A DNA stretch of 64,000 bases. It comes from Rhynochetos jubatus. Taxonomy: Eukaryota; Chordata; Aves; Eurypygiformes; Rhynochetidae. Shown in pieces: positions 1-13,427 of this stretch. The stretch spans positions 98,863,086 to 98,927,085 of the forward strand of contig CM050650.1 of the NCBI GenBank assembly GCA_027574665.1. The letters run 5' to 3'. The notes under the pieces were generated by a model that was not told the DNA's origin, ran no database searches, and saw only the letters and a list, made by a program, of their open reading frames with translations. The translations under genes and the position numbers were made by a program. Every line of letters starts with the position of its first letter. Within the stretch, counting starts at the first letter, position 1.

Positions 1-1546
1 GCCAGGAACTTGGAAGATCTTGAGTGGTATGGAAAAGGCATTTAGAGAATAGCAGCTATTCTGTACAGAGCCCGACGTACACCTACAGAACTCACTGCCA
101 CAGTGAACTGTGGCTGCAGAAGTTACACATGTGTTAAAAAAGGATTGGAAAAAAATAAGAGGGGAAGAATGTGTCTATGACTTAAATGCAAAGATACGTA
201 TAAGCATGTAAAAAGTCTGTGAGTCACATAAGGGAGGAGTGTGCAAAGGCTGCACAGGCTTTTGCTTGTCTTGTTTTTGCATTTGTTCCTGAATACGCAT
301 TTCTCACTGCCCTTAGGAACAGTGTGCGGTGCTCAGTTTGGCCCAGGATGGACTCTTGTATGATCTCACATCATTTTGTAAGACCTCACTATCACACCAG
401 GGACTTGAAAGTCCATGAATATGGACCTTCATAAATTACTGGGGTTTTTTATTGCTTATGACCAATGTGAAAACAGTATTTTTTAATGGAAAATACAGGA
501 GCTGATTCAGTCTTCAAGTGATGGCAGTAGCTGCAGAAAGAGTCTTTTGCTACCTGAGCTCATTGCTCATTCTCAGCCACACGTAGCCTGAATCAATGAA
601 ACAGCTGCGGTTTTGTTGTACAGGGTCTTAAGGGATCTTGCTATTTTGGGCTTGCACAGATGGTCCAGATCCTAATACACCGTGGCTTCTGCTCCGGGAC
701 TGTTCACGGGCTCCGCAGCAGTTGTGCCGGCAGGTGACTGTACGTAGGTTTGTGGAGATAAGTCTGGTGCCGGAGTGGTGGTTAGTGTTTCTGTAACGTG
801 GCTCGGTAGAATACGTGTGTACACTTCCCATCCCTCCATGGGATGCTTTCTCACCCTGAGTCTACTGCTTTTATTGTTTCTGCTCCATATTTTGTAGGCA
901 GTCATGGGTCTCACTGTCATGCCGGGGAGCAAACTGCTGGCAGTGGCTGAGTCCCGTACCTGCCTTAGTGGACATCTCTGTTTTATAAATTAAAAGAAAG
1001 GCCTTTAAAAGAAAAAGAAGTTTGTGGGTTTTTCGTGGCCTGTTTTTGGCTGAAGCTTATTCCTTGTGTATTGCAACACGGGTGCTATTTCAGTTGAAGG
1101 GCATCGTGATTAAAGCCAACTTTCATGTAGTAAGAGATTTTCTATCGCTAAATAGTTTAATAATTAGTTGGATCTTAGAGGCTGTAAGTAGCATTTATAG
1201 CTCTTAAAAGTTTGCCTTGATCTTTTATAGTGGATTTTAGGGAATGGCTGACTTGTCGTACGAGGAAGTTGTATTTTCGTTAGTAGTGCTGCTGTGGTAC
1301 CAGTGGGGCTGTCGCCCTGGAGGAAATCGCCTGGAGCTTCTGCTCAAACGTTTGCGTGACCTGCTGTGATGCGCTGTGAAAATACTTGCATGCTATTATT
1401 TTGATTAGACATTTTGGAGCTTTTCTAGACTACTCTGTTAAACTTTGAGATTGTTAATTTTATAAAGCTCTCCATTAAAAAAAAAAAAATCTTCTGCATC
1501 ATTTGTAGAGTTGTTAAACCCTTTTCCTTTTCCTTTTTACCTCCAG
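1..1546 (+). other. DST: DST intron (3' part of the intron before the first CH1 exon in the window)
   Basis: This is read as intron because it ends in a pyrimidine-rich tract (cttttccttttcctttttac) and an AG directly before a CH1 exon. The previous coding exon must supply the first G of a split Asp codon. No such exon was found here, and open frames stay under 90 codons and resemble nothing known to me. No mobile element with a clear CR1 tail was seen. The upstream first exons of the gene should lie to the left of the window. Confidence 0.7.
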
Positions 1547-1608
1547 ATGAGCGGGACAAAGTACAAAAGAAGACCTTCACAAAATGGATAAATCAGCATC
1601 TCATGAAG
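1547..1608 (+). CDS. DST: Dystonin exon: start of CH1 (first actin-binding site)
   Basis: This 62-nt exon encodes [14 protein letters not shown] followed by INQHLMK, the opening helix of the first calponin-homology domain of plakins. This helix is the family's first actin-binding segment (ABS1). The exon begins in mid-codon (the first base of Asp is in the preceding exon) and ends on a codon boundary. It is flanked by acceptor ctccag and donor gtcagt. The 62-nt length is the one I recall for the equivalent plectin exon. Lys after DERD and INQ before HLMK fit DST as I recall it, whereas MACF1 has DERDR and VNK. The next exon is more than 20 kb away. The paralogue call is inferred from remembered sequences; the CH1 identity is firm. 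Confidence 0.93.
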
Positions 1609-3603
1609 GTCAGTTGACATTTTTGTGATGTCTGGGTGACTGATTACTGCAGCAGTGATTGTGTCTTTTACTAAATGTTTGATTTCAGGATGCAGCTGCG
1701 TTACATATAGTACGGCGTATCTTACATTGGGAGATTTATGCATGTACTTTGTGAGGCATCACGGGGGATTTGAAATGCTGCTGTCCGACATCCCAGAGCG
1801 ATCTGTTTGAATACTTGAATTTGAAATTAAAATGAGCCCAAGTTTAAGGAACATGATTTCTTTCTACAAAGCCTGACTTCTCTGGCATTTGTGTCACGGC
1901 TGTAGTACCACAGCTAAGGCAAATGGAAAAAAATATATATTTTTCAAGTACAATGTTGAGAACAGGGAAATGACCTTGAGTAGGACAGCTCTAGATGATC
2001 CCTGGTCATCAGTATGCTGCTCATGGATTAGAAACAGAGGTTTTCTAGGGATTGCAGTCACTCTTCAATATCTTTATTTTGAATAGCAGTGAACTTTGCC
2101 TCAGGGACACAGCACATCATTGTAACAACATGTACAGCTTTTAGTCAGCAGAGCACTGAAAGGCGTGAGTTCACCTTCACTGCATGGCCTTTCAGTTCTG
2201 AGTTAATCTGCTGTTTCAGCACCAACTGTCTAGCCCAGACATTTCTCTGGAGAAACAGATTGTATAATTACTTAACATAACTTGCTTTGATTTTTTTTTT
2301 TTCCCCCAGAGGTTGAATTAATGCAAAAGTCACATTAAATAAAAGTGTATCTGCAAACTGCCAGAGTTGGGATTTAATTAATGAGTATAAGGTTCAGATG
2401 CTGTTGGAAAGATCTGCTTGTATTTGTATTTAGAGAATACGTTTTTTTAGGGGGCAGCTTAATTATCTCTCTGTTTCTTGTGACTGCTCTTATACTGAGA
2501 AATACTGGATACTGAAGCAAAACAGGATTTCTTCAGGGATGTTTAAAATCAACTTTTTTTCCCTCCTCAAACATTTAGAAGATACAGAATTGTGGTTTCA
2601 CATGTTTTAAAAATTTGAAACCTGTGTAGCTCTTGGAAATGGTGGGATGTAGGGAACTAACAAGCCCTGGATATGAAATGGGTCCCAGGTTTATCTTTAG
2701 CAGGAGACCTGTCTTCCAGGGTGGTCTTTTGGTCCTTCCCACCATGACTGAGCCATGAGGCATGGTCCTGACATCCACCTCTGTGCAATACACAACCTTT
2801 CTGTGGGCAGGGTGAGTCTGGAATTTCAGAATAGCTTTTAGTACTGCTCATACCAAGAGGTTTTCCTTTGTGGATTTGCTAGACCCAAAGGAATCCTTCT
2901 GTGTCGAAACAGCTGCTCCGATGACCCCTTCTATGCAGACGCCTCCTCACCGTAATCCTGAAATACCCGAGCGGCCCCATGTCCTTGCCAAAGTCTTCTA
3001 CTTGCTAATGAGAAAAGACAAGAGGCTGCAGACCTTCAGCCTTCCTTGTCTGAATTTTACTTCATGTTTATAATATAAGAAATATATCAATGTCCAGTAT
3101 TTCAGACAAATTAGATTTAAAGAAGAAAACATACAGGAAGATTGCCAGTACTCTGGCAGCAAAATGCAGTCTCCAGATTAACCATCAGGCATTTCTTCTA
3201 ATTGAGCGTGATTGTTACCATGTTGTTTGAGGCTACGAATCATTTTATGTATTAAGGATGCATTTTAAAGGTGCAGTTTTAATTTTCTGTGGTAGGCGGA
3301 AAAGCCTATCTTAACTTTTTTGAAGCTTTTAATACAGGTTACGAACGATGCCTGTTTTTGCAGAAGAGCAGTATATTGAAAGTTATAATTCTATACACCA
3401 TTATTTTACACACTTCTAAAACATGCACAGTCATCGTTGCCATACTGTCAACCTCTTGGGGAGTGGCTTAAAGAAGATTTAGGCTCTAAACCTGTAAGGA
3501 AATTGAGGTAAAGAGTTCATACTAAATCCTTTTCCCTTGCTTGCCAAGGTCAGTGGCCTTGGGCCTTCACCTTCAAATAGTTCTTAGTGTGAGTGATTGT
3601 AGA

Positions 3604-3652
3604 GGATAGATATAGATAGATGTATAGATATATATGTGTGTGTCTCTCTGTA
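3604..3652. repeat. Impure GATA/TA/GT/CT microsatellite
   Basis: A run of ataga/gata units passes into tatata, then gtgtgtgt, then ctctctct. It is a compound short tandem repeat in intron and is probably length-polymorphic. No function is suggested. Confidence 0.7.
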
Positions 3653-4234
3653 CTGCTGGCCTTGATTTTCATCTCGGATTGCTCACTTAGAATTAAAGTT
3701 AAGGATTGATAACTTAGACAACTATGGTTTGACTGTAGCTCTTAGATTAACTTTGGATTTATGTAACAACTTTATCTTTTGGAAATGCTGTTTGAAAGCA
3801 GCTGGTGAAATTTGTCAAATTTCTGTTCTTACGGCATTGTTTCTAGAACAGTGACTTGCATGGAAACTAAAATTAATCCTTCAAATGCTCTCTTTAAGAC
3901 ACAAGACCATATCTAGAAAATTGAATATAATGGAGGGAATGTAGAAAAAGTAGCACTGTAAATGAGTGCATTTCTAGCACAGTCGCTTGACCTCTTCTGG
4001 TCTGTGTGGTAAGTTGAAACTAAGTCCTAGTTTTCAGCTACCTTGAATTTAATACAAAATACATTCAACTCGTATTTACCTGTTCGCTGCCAACAGCTAG
4101 TTGCAGACAAAAAAAGATTGGGAATCAGCTTATTTCATGCATCTCAATAACTTTATTTGATCTAATTACCCAGGCTTCTCTTACAGGTAGCAGTCAGAAC
4201 AGGCCTGTCTAGATGTCTGTCACACCCAGGAAAG

Positions 4235-5145
4235 TAGAATCATAGAACGGTTTGGGTTGGAAGGGACCTTAAAGACCATCTAGTTCCAACCCCCCTGCCA
4301 TGGGCAGGGACACCCTCCACTAGACCAGGTTGCTCAAAGCCTCATCCAGCCTGGCCTTGAAGACAGTCAGGGATGGGGCATCCACAGCTTCTCTGGGCAA
4401 CCTGTTCCAGCGCCTCACCACCCTCTCCAGGAAGAATTTCTTCCTGATATCCAATCTAAATCTCCCCGCTTTCAATTTAAACCCATCACCCCTTGTCCTG
4501 TCACTACAGGCCCTTGTAAAAAGACTCCCTCCACAGAGCTTCCTTGTAGGCCCCTTCAGGTACTGGAAGGTGTTAAAAGGTCTCCCCGGAGCCTTCTCTT
4601 CTCCGGGCTGAACAAGCCCAGCTCTCTCAGCCTGTCCCCATAGCAGAGGGGCTCTAGCCCTCTGAGCATCTTCGTGGCCTCCTCTGGACTCACTGCAGCT
4701 GGTTGATATCCTAGATGCAGCACTCCAGGTGGGGTCTCACAAGAGCAGAGTAGAGGGGGAGAATCCCCTCCCTCGACCTGCTGGCCACACTTCTCCTGAT
4801 ACAGCCCAGGATCCGGTTGGCTTTCTGGGCTGCCAGCGCACACTGCCGGCTCATGTTCAGCTTCTCACCCACCAGTACCCCAAGTCCTTCTCCTCAGCGC
4901 TGCCTCTTGATCCATTCTCCACCCAGCCTGTACTTGTGCTTGGGATTGCCCTGACCCAGGTTCAGGACCTTGCACGTGGCCTTGTTGAACTCCATGAGGT
5001 TGGCAGAGGCCCACCTCTCCAGCCTGTCCAGGTCCCTCTGGATGCCATCCCTTCCCTCCAGTGTGTCGACTGCACCACACAGCTTGGTGTCATCAGCAAA
5101 CTTGCTGCGGGTGCACTTGATGCCATCGTCCATGTCACTGACGAG
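4235..5145 (-). mobile_element. CR1 LINE, 5'-truncated (3' UTR plus end of ORF2)
   Basis: The left end is the CR1 3' tail in reverse complement (agaatcatagaacggtttggg), so the element runs on the minus strand. Reading leftward from about 5145, the minus strand encodes the end of the CR1 reverse transcriptase. This includes FADDTKLCG, the metal-binding block of the RT palm, then [14 protein letters not shown] and the domain downstream of the palm. The reading frame is broken by frameshifts, so the copy is dead. The 5' truncation just upstream of the FADD block is typical of CR1. It lies in the first large DST intron, antisense to the gene. Confidence 0.95.
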
Positions 5146-8100
5146 TCTGAGTATGAGACTTGTATCCCTTTATAGCAGTATAAAGAGTCAAGAGTTTTCT
5201 CTAGGTCAGCAGCACTATGCTTTTACAGGTTACAGTACTTTGTTGGGGATGGCATAGAAGCCTGTTGTCCTTCTGATTAAATTCCGTATTTATAGAGTTT
5301 GCTGAGTAACCACAAACAACAAGATGGCTGAGAAATATTTACCGCTGTGCCCTCCACTGCCCATCTTTAGTTGCGTTGGATTCAAGGCATGTAAATGCGT
5401 AGTATATAAAATTCAATGTATAAGATCAGTCCCTTGTCTGTTCAGTTCACCAATTAGGCATGTATTTATGTACTTTGCTTAACTAGAACCATAGTCATTG
5501 CAGAAGTATTTCCTGCAAATGGTCTTGAGACACATAGCTTTAGAGACAGGTAAATAACGTGTTGTTTGCAGAATCCAACTGTTCAAGTTATCTTCGAATT
5601 CCACAGTTTAAGATCAAGTGGGCTGTCACTACATTTTTCTTTTGAACTGATAATGGATATACTGAGGACTGATTAGAGCGTTGCACTTGCGAAGGCTGCT
5701 GTTTAATGTCTGATGGTGGGGCTGCAGTTTAAATGTTATCTTCTTACTTCTTGTTGACATATGGGCTGGAGAGGTGAGATACTGGACTTGAGACTCTCCT
5801 GCTGCTGTGATACGAGCTTCCGGGGAGAAATGCTTACTGACCCATCTTTGAATCCCAGACCCTGAAACCCAAGGAAAGAATGAAAGGACTGTGAAATACA
5901 GAAGGGGAATGAGATAAAAGTGGGAATATAAAAAAGCTGTTGATGGAAAAGGAGTAAAAACAGACAAATTGTCATTCATTTCCTTTCTCAGACCAATAGA
6001 AAAATATTTTTGTAATGCCAGTTATTAGTCTGGAGAGATTGAATGGGGTATCTTGAAGTACTTAAAGGGCTTTTTTAAATCAAAAATGATGTATAGAAAA
6101 TGGGTTTAAAGGCAAGGTAGCCAGAGACTGGGTGGGTCAGTGCTCTGCTGGAAGAATACACTGAGCACCCAGGTATTTTCCCTCCAAGGGTAATTTTCCT
6201 TCCTTTTTCATGGAAGAAAAAGCTATAGAGAAGCTTAACTTGTGGCAATTTTAGACTCTGGGGTGCCTGATCAGCTCCCTGGAGCGGGGGGCTGTCCTGC
6301 CCATGGCAGCAGCTGGGAGCCCTGCCAGCCAGTGCCCCTGCGTTGCAGCTGTGCCTGAGACCCTGGGCAAGCTGGGCTTTGGGAGAAACCTGCTGGTGCT
6401 GGGAGCAGTGGGCAGCATCCTTGCACAGTCATTAGTTGCTCCGAAAGTCACTCATTACAGTCCTATGAGCAAGGGTTTTTTTTTTGTAAGTAGCTGGACA
6501 AAATGCTTTTAAAATTATTGTTTTAAATGTCCATGTTCAAAATCCTGTATGGTGTGTCAGTAGCGCATTAGAGAGAGAGCAGCTTTTTATGGTGCAAAGG
6601 CTGAATGAATAATTCAGCACAGAAACCTAAAGTTATTGATTGCTGTGTGTCCTCGAGGCAGCACACGCTTTGTAAATGGCCACTTAGGTCGATTGCTTCG
6701 TGAAATGTTCAGGTATGTGTTTAATGGCAGAGGAACCCTTCCTGATAGAGCACAGCCCTTCCCTTGCTGAAAGCTGGCACTTCGCTGAGACTAGTGGTTA
6801 TCATTTTAGATAGCGCTACTCTGCAGTGACTTCTTTTTAGCCCTGCAGTTCGTCTGTTATGTGAAATTCCTCACCTCCTCCTCTTGTAGAAATGAACGCT
6901 TTTTAGCTCTACGTTTATATTTATTTGAAGGGATGAGGCACCTGGTATTAGTTCAGTGATAGTGAATATTTAAAAAAAAATAAGTTTTGATTTAACACCT
7001 TTTATTTTAAAATCATACTTGGAAAAAAGCCTGGTTTGGGTTTCTTTTTACATGCTGTGGAAAAGAAGGTGAAGACTGCTTGGTGTGCTAGTGCATCTAA
7101 ATGAGTCTTCCATGTATTCCTCCTAGTTAATTCCGACAGCTGCTGCCAACTGTGCTGGGAGCAAATCCTCTAAAATCCCACTTACAACACGGCACGCAGC
7201 TTGCTTTTCCTCTGTGTTGTTTTCCAGTTGTTCAGAAAGGCCTGTTGTCTTTGTGGTAGGCAGAAGAGTATTTCAGTTGTTCTCCTAAAAACTTTGCTGT
7301 TGGGTGTTTAGGTCTATTCTCAAAGGTCTTCAAGGGTTTTTATTTTAAGACATGCTCCTGAAATATAGAGAAAAATAACTCTTGAGGATTATCAGTTAAT
7401 GGTGTAAAGAAGTATTTGATTTTGTTATTGTCGCTAGAAACACCCACAATTATCGTTTATTCAAGTGTACAAATTTTTCAAGTGTCTTCCATTTGGAGGT
7501 AAACCGCACAGCATCTTTCATCTGCCTAGTATAGTCTATGGCTGCTTGCAAAGCGGATCAGCAAGCAAACTCGGGCCTTTATTTGGTATTTAATCAACCT
7601 TTAGGTGAGGGAGGAAGGTAACTAGGAGACGGGGAGGAAAAGTAGTCACAGAATACCAGAAGTTAAAGCTGAAAAAGAGGAGGAAATTTTACAAAGTTTG
7701 AGAGTCTAATGATAAACGACATCACAGAATCTCTCTGCGAGCAAGTAAATACATCCGAGTCAATAAAAACTGTGCCACAGATTTCAGGTTTATTTGATCC
7801 TCTTAATGCATTCAGACTTCATGGCTAATTGGGAGCAGGGAAGAGAATAATTGAGAACAGCAAATTAAATATACATGAAATATAGCTTGAATGCATCGAT
7901 ATTTGTATGGCGTGCAGCGTTACTGAACCAGCTGGGTGTATGTTTTCATGATCCTTTTTATTGTGGGGTTTGAGTTTAAATTGTTTATGTAGGCGCTCAT
8001 ATATGAAGGATTTGATTATAAGGAGAACTAAGTCTACCATGAGACTACCGTATGATGAAATAGAACCACTAGAATCAATGTTTCTGATGATAGACTGCTA

Positions 8101-8743
8101 TATTAATAATTCATTCTCTTTTTGTGGGCTCACTGTTAGCAATTATTTCTCAGCATAGATTTTATTTAGTATTATTTATTCCTTAGAGATCACGAGATGA
8201 AATTCTACCATTTGCAATGAAGTGTTGGCTTTTTAATTAATTGTTAAATTATGCATGAAATTATATTTTATCTATATGCTTTTGATGTATCCCCATTTAA
8301 TAATAATTTTTATATAGTTTGAGAAATTCTCTGGCTTGATCTTCCTCCCATGGGGCCAGTGTAATTGTGCCGTTGGCTCCAGTGAGAGTAGTATTTGTCC
8401 CAGTATGTGGACTGCAGACAGTGAGCAACCTCCGACATTCAGTCACAAATATTACCAAAATATTTCATTCTGTAACAGTATTTCATATACTTTGGAAAGC
8501 CATCGCCCTGAGGTAATGTAGATATGTGATTATGTGGGGACCAAAGAAGGTGTCAGAACAAACATTTCTTTCCTGTAAAGAATGTTATTGTCTACTAAAG
8601 GCATTTTTGGTGCCTTGGACAAGGAAATTTATAGATAGTAACAGTGTTTAAATAATCGTCACGTACCTACTGAAATAGAGTATCTTGGCTCTAATCAGAA
8701 TAATGTTATGTCTGCCAGTCTTGTATTCTGCCTGCTCTAGAAT

Positions 8744-9059
8744 CATAGAATCGTACAATAGTTTGGTTGGAAGGAACCTTTAAAGGTGACCTAATCCAAC
8801 CCCCCTGCAGTGAGACGGACATCCTCAACTAGATCAGGTTGCTCAGAACCCTGCCCAACCTGATGGTGAATGTTTCCAGCGACAGGGCATCCACAGCTTT
8901 TCTGGGCAGCCTGTTCCAGTGCCTCACCACCCTCATTGTAAAAAATGTCTCCCTTGTATCTAGTCTAAATCTACCCTCTTTTAAGTTTAAAACTATTACT
9001 CATCCTATCAACAACAGACCCTGCTAAAAAGTCTGCCCCCATATGTCTGTCTGTCTCCC
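8744..9059 (-). mobile_element. CR1 LINE 3' part, left half of an interrupted copy
   Basis: The CR1 3' tail (agaatcatagaatcg) starts at the left and the usual CR1 3' region follows in reverse complement. The copy is more diverged than most others in the window. It stops after the gtctgccccc segment, where an opposite-strand CR1 (9060-9917) begins. The expected continuation resumes at about 9918, so the two minus-strand pieces appear to be one element split by a later insertion. Confidence 0.9.
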
Positions 9060-9917
9060 AGTTTGGGTGGGAATGTTGACCTGCCTGAGAGAAGGAAGGC
9101 TTTTCGGAGGGATCTGGATAGATGGGCTGAGGCCAACTGTGTGAGGTTCAACAAGGCCAACTGCTGAGTCTTGCACTTGGGTCACAACAGCCCCCTGCAA
9201 CCCTACAGGACGGGACGAGTGGCTGGAAAGCTGCCCGGCAGAAAAGGACCTGGGGGTGTTGGTCAACAGCTGGCTGAATGTGAGCCAGCAGTGTGCCCAG
9301 GTGGCCAAGAAGGCCAATGGCATCCTGGCCTGCATCAGGAACAGTGTGGCCAGCAGCACTAGGACTAGGGAAGGGACTGTGCCCCTGTACTGGGCACTGG
9401 TGAGGCTGCACCTCGAATCCTGTGTTCAGTTTTGGGCCCCTCCCTACCAGAAAGATACTGAGGTGCTGGAGCATGTCTAGAGAAGGGCAGTGGAACTGGG
9501 GAAGAGGCTGGAGCACAAGTCCTGTGAGGAGCTGGGGGTGTTTAGCCTGGAGAAGAGGAGGCTCCATGGAGACCTAATGGTTCTGTACAACTACCTGAAA
9601 GGAGGTTGCAGAGTGGTGGGGCTTGGTCTCTTCTCCCAAGTGACAAGTGGTAGGACAAGAGGAAATGGCCTCAAGTTGTACCAGGGAAGGTTTAGATTGG
9701 ATATTAGGAAAAATTTCTTCACCAAAAGGGCTGTCAGGCATTGGAAGGGGCTGCCCAGGGAAGTGATTGAGTCCTCATCCCTGGAGGTATTTAAGAGACG
9801 TGTAGATGTGGTGCTTAGGGACATGGTTTAGTGGTGGTATTGGCAATGATAAGTTAAAGGTTGGACTTGATGATCTTAAAGGTCTTTTCCAACGTAGAGA
9901 TTCTGTGGTTCTTAAAA
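9060..9917 (+). mobile_element. CR1 LINE inserted within another CR1
   Basis: This plus-strand CR1 has a 5'-truncated ORF2 end: [13 protein letters not shown]-like coding near 9123-9165, then [16 protein letters not shown] at about 9308-9355. Its 3' end reads gaccttaaaggtc-like sequence and finishes in gattctgtggttctt. The tail (tggacttgatgatcttaaaggtc) differs from the commoner copies in the window, so it belongs to a different CR1 subfamily. A short TCTCCC occurs on both sides (9054-9059 and 9918-9923). This could be a small target-site duplication or chance, since CR1 usually makes none or very short ones. Confidence 0.92.
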
Positions 9918-10110
9918 TCTCCCTTTCAGTACTGGAAGGCCACAGTAAGGTCTCCCCAGAGCCTTCTCTTCTCCAGGCTGAACGAGCCCAACTCTCTCAG
10001 CCTGTCCCCACAGCAGAGGTGCTCCAGCCCTCTGAGCATCTTTGTGGCCTCCTCTGGACTCACTCCAACCTGCACGCAGTACTCAGGTGGGGTCTCACCA
10101 GAGCGGTGAA
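9918..10110 (-). mobile_element. CR1 LINE, right half of the interrupted copy
   Basis: This segment resumes the minus-strand CR1 broken at about 9059. It starts with ccctttcagtactggaaggc and runs through the conserved tctccccagagcc and ctctgagcatctttgtggcc blocks to ggtggggtctcacc. In uninterrupted copies (for example 47620-48139) the same blocks directly follow the point where the left half stops. This supports a nested-insertion history. Confidence 0.88.
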
Positions 10111-11574
10111 AGCTTATGGCCTTTGATCTGAGTTAGTGTATCCCTGTAGTTTTAAGCTGGGAAAGCCAGGTTTATTGGCCGAGTTTGATGTTATTAACAG
10201 TTCATTTGTGTACTTTAGACAATTCATCCCTGTTGAGGTATATCTGGTGACACATAGTATTGGACTGGAAAGTGGAGGGCAAGTTGGAAGCATGAAGGGT
10301 GAAGAGAAGTGGTGGCACTGTGCAGCTGAAGCACTGTGGCGTGTCTCTGGCTGAAGATTAGATGGGACAGAAGGTGACTGTTTTTGCTGTCGATTTGAGG
10401 TGTTTTACAGGAGCACGAAGGTCGACAGTAGATTTTTGGTCGCTCACTAACACCGGAAGGACAGGATTGTGTAGCAATGGGGAAAATCATTTAACCATTT
10501 AAAATCATTTAACCTCATAACTGATGGGAAGAGCAAGTGTGGAGGTTGGCATTTGAACACCTACAAAGGTGTCTGTGCAAGGCAGAGGCGTTCCTGCGGC
10601 ACAGCTGAGTTTGTCCCCAGGCGTGTGTGAAAACCAGGCCAGGGGACACCTGCTGTCTTTTTCCCTGCCTGCTGCAGGAATCGGAGCAGCTGCCTACGGT
10701 GTGGACACGTGTCTTGTGGGGAGGTGGCAGCCAGGGAGACCGTCAGCCTGTCAGGTCCTGAAACCCACTGGTAAAAGTGCCGGTTAGGTCTAGGCTGATA
10801 GGGAGGGACCCCTTCAAAAGTTAAAAAGGGACGGTGACTTAACAGCGAGTGGTTGCAGAATCACAGGCTCACCTTTCAAGGAAAAGAGAGAAGTGAAAAA
10901 AGGACAATGAACTTCCAAGCAGCAGAACTGGGGAAAGCAGTAGGTAGGGTCTCCTGGGGAAGTAATCCAGAGAGGGAGGAATGCAGGAGCTGTGGCAGTC
11001 ATTGAAGGCGTTTGTGTTGGAGGCACAAAGGCAGGCAGGCTGCAGACGGGCAGGACAGATAGGAGGCATCGTATAGAATGCTGCTTTTGAGAGATGTGTG
11101 AAATACAAATGAACCATGCAAGAAGTGGAAATAAGGGCAGAAGGACTAAAGATACGTGTAAAGGAGTTAGTAAAGTGTGGTGGGGTAGAATCAGTATAGA
11201 TCTAGCAAAAAGTCCAAAAGGAGTTAGTGTGACATAAAAGTCCACAGGAGAAAGGTTCTGTAATTATGACAGAATATGAAGAAAGGAAAGGTATGGATGT
11301 ATTACAAAGGAAAAAAGAGAGAAATAGTACTGAATGGTGTGGAAAAGTCTGAATTACTCTAACCTCTTTGGTCTACAAAATACTAACCTGACCAAACATG
11401 TTAATAAGATGGTGAGATTCAGATAAAGAGGGAGCAGACCAAAGAATATCCAAGTAAGTTATGTGCTTTCTGGTTGCGTAGCTTTATTCACCCAATAGTT
11501 AGGAGCTAATTGAAGTGATTTATAACATTTTATCACTCTGTTTAAGAATTGAGAGAATTCAGACAGGGGACTCG

Positions 11575-12610
11575 CAGAAGTCTGTAGTTATAGTAAGCAT
11601 AATACCTCTTTCCCAAGCAGAAGGAAAGAATGGGAAGTTACAGACCTCACAGGATAATTTCTTTCCCTGTGAAGACCATGGAAAAACTGGGCTTTGTAAA
11701 CAGGTGGGCAAAGGAGAAGTGGTGTACATGGTGTATCTATATTTTTTGACATGCTACCACATGTAGTCTCATTAATAGATTACTGTCACAAAACTCTAAC
11801 GGAATATAGTGTAGCTATAGTTTGCTTGGATATTGCCTTCAGTAACAGGTGCAGCTAGAACTGGCACTAGGAAGAGCCAGTGCCATTGGTAGTTGCTGTG
11901 GTGGAGGCTGCCATCAGTGCTGCAGCAGCATCACCTGGCTCTGGGAGGCCACACACATGAGCAAGGACCCATCTCCCTCCCACCTGGAGATGACATCCCA
12001 GCACCTGCTGTCCTTGCCGTGCCACATCCTCAAGTGAGGAGCTCTGTCACTTTGCCCTTGTGGTGATGCCCCTGTTTCTCTAATGCTGTGACTGCCTTTC
12101 TTGGCTCAGGACTTTCGTCATGTTGTGGCCCTCACCCTGCCTTGGTTCTTACCAAGGTCCATCATCTCCAGTGGGCTGTGTTGGCTTGTGCCCAGGGAGC
12201 CGCAGGAACTACAGATTTGCTCCGCAGCCTGCGTGCAGGCCAGCACAGTGCTTAGGAGACAAGGAGACAGCTTGTGATTCTGTCTTTTCATAGACACAAG
12301 TGTGCTTGTGGGCATATGGTTCTAAAACTCCTCCTGGCCGCGCAACTCCTGATCTTCGCAATGACAAGAGGTTTGCAGCTGTCTATAATAAAGCATAAGA
12401 TAAGATGATTTCTTGGAAAATCAAGGGCAGGTTGTGATAATTGAATTTGTTTAGTCTGAAACAGAGATGTGACATGTCCTCAGTATGTAAAAGGTGGTTA
12501 CTCAGAGGCCGGTGGACAAGTGGTTTCTGAGGTCACTCTAAGGAGGGGAAAGCAAAAAAATCAGCTTGGTTTACAGAAGAACATTTAGTTTCAAGATTAT
12601 CAAGGAAAAA
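11575..12610 (+). mobile_element. Old, degraded CR1/L3-like LINE relic
   Basis: At about 11632-11700 the plus strand reads SYRP, then PVKTMEKL. This resembles the CR1 reverse-transcriptase block NYRPVSLTSVPGKIMEQL. About 70 bases further, VVYMVYLYF followed after a frameshift by FDMLPH resembles the DVIYLDFSKAFDTVPH block. At 12440-12605 the DNA resembles old CR1 3' sequence (tttgtttagtctgaaacagagatgtgacatg, then tatgtaaaaggtggtta). The GC-rich stretch 11845-12060 between them is not recognised and may be a separate insertion. Many stops and frameshifts point to an ancient copy. That the two ends belong to one element is inferred. Confidence 0.55.
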
Positions 12611-13427
12611 TCCCCCTCTCCAAAATCAAGTAAGCATAATAGAACGCTGAAGTGTGTGTATTACACTGCAGAATTTGCTTCACTTGAATTTTCAGGAATA
12701 AATTAGCAAAACATCACTGACATGTTGTAGCCAAACTCGGTCTGCTCTGCTGTTCTGGGTCAGGTGAGGGGATCTGTTCGGTCCTTTTTAGCCTTACAGT
12801 TGGGTTGTTCTGTGACAGCCTTGTAAGGCCCAGCACTGCTCTGGCAAAACAATATTCAGCTTCGAGTCTCAGGGCTGATCAATGCCAAGTTCTTTACTAA
12901 AGCTTGTGTTTTCATTAGTGATTTCAGTCTGTGTCAGTCCTACCAGTGAGAATGCCCTCTTTCAGTGAGCTACCCTGTGGAGTGAAACTGGGTGATGTTT
13001 GCGGTGTATTCTTCATTAATCTGTATTTATGCCTTCGTAAGTTAAATATTTTAAAAAGGGGACAGGATAAAGGTCTCAAGTCAGGCTTTAAGCAGGTTTT
13101 GTCACACTTCAGTTACGGTCAGTAATATGTGCTGAGGCACCACCTCCTAACCCCTATAAATGTGATGGAGCTGTAGGTAGGTTTTCATAATGTCGGGTGG
13201 GGCTTTTTAGTCTTTCTAAGATATTTATAAATATCTTTATGTACTCTTATACACAAGCATTTGAACAAGTACTGCATTGAGGAAAAATCATAAAAGCTTA
13301 CTGAGGTGCAAAACATGGGACAGAGGTGGACATGCTGTGCATTAGAATCACAGCTGGTGCCAGAAGTGCTAATGGGCTGTGAGCACGTGTGGAGTCACAT
13401 TGGGCCTTGCGTGACATACACAACTGT

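Noticed and set aside
4556-4843. Open frames inside CR1 copies (also at 9148-9567, 13389-13697, 45455-45811, 63148-63597)
   Set aside because: These are LINE ORF2 remnants or their antisense shadows, not host genes.
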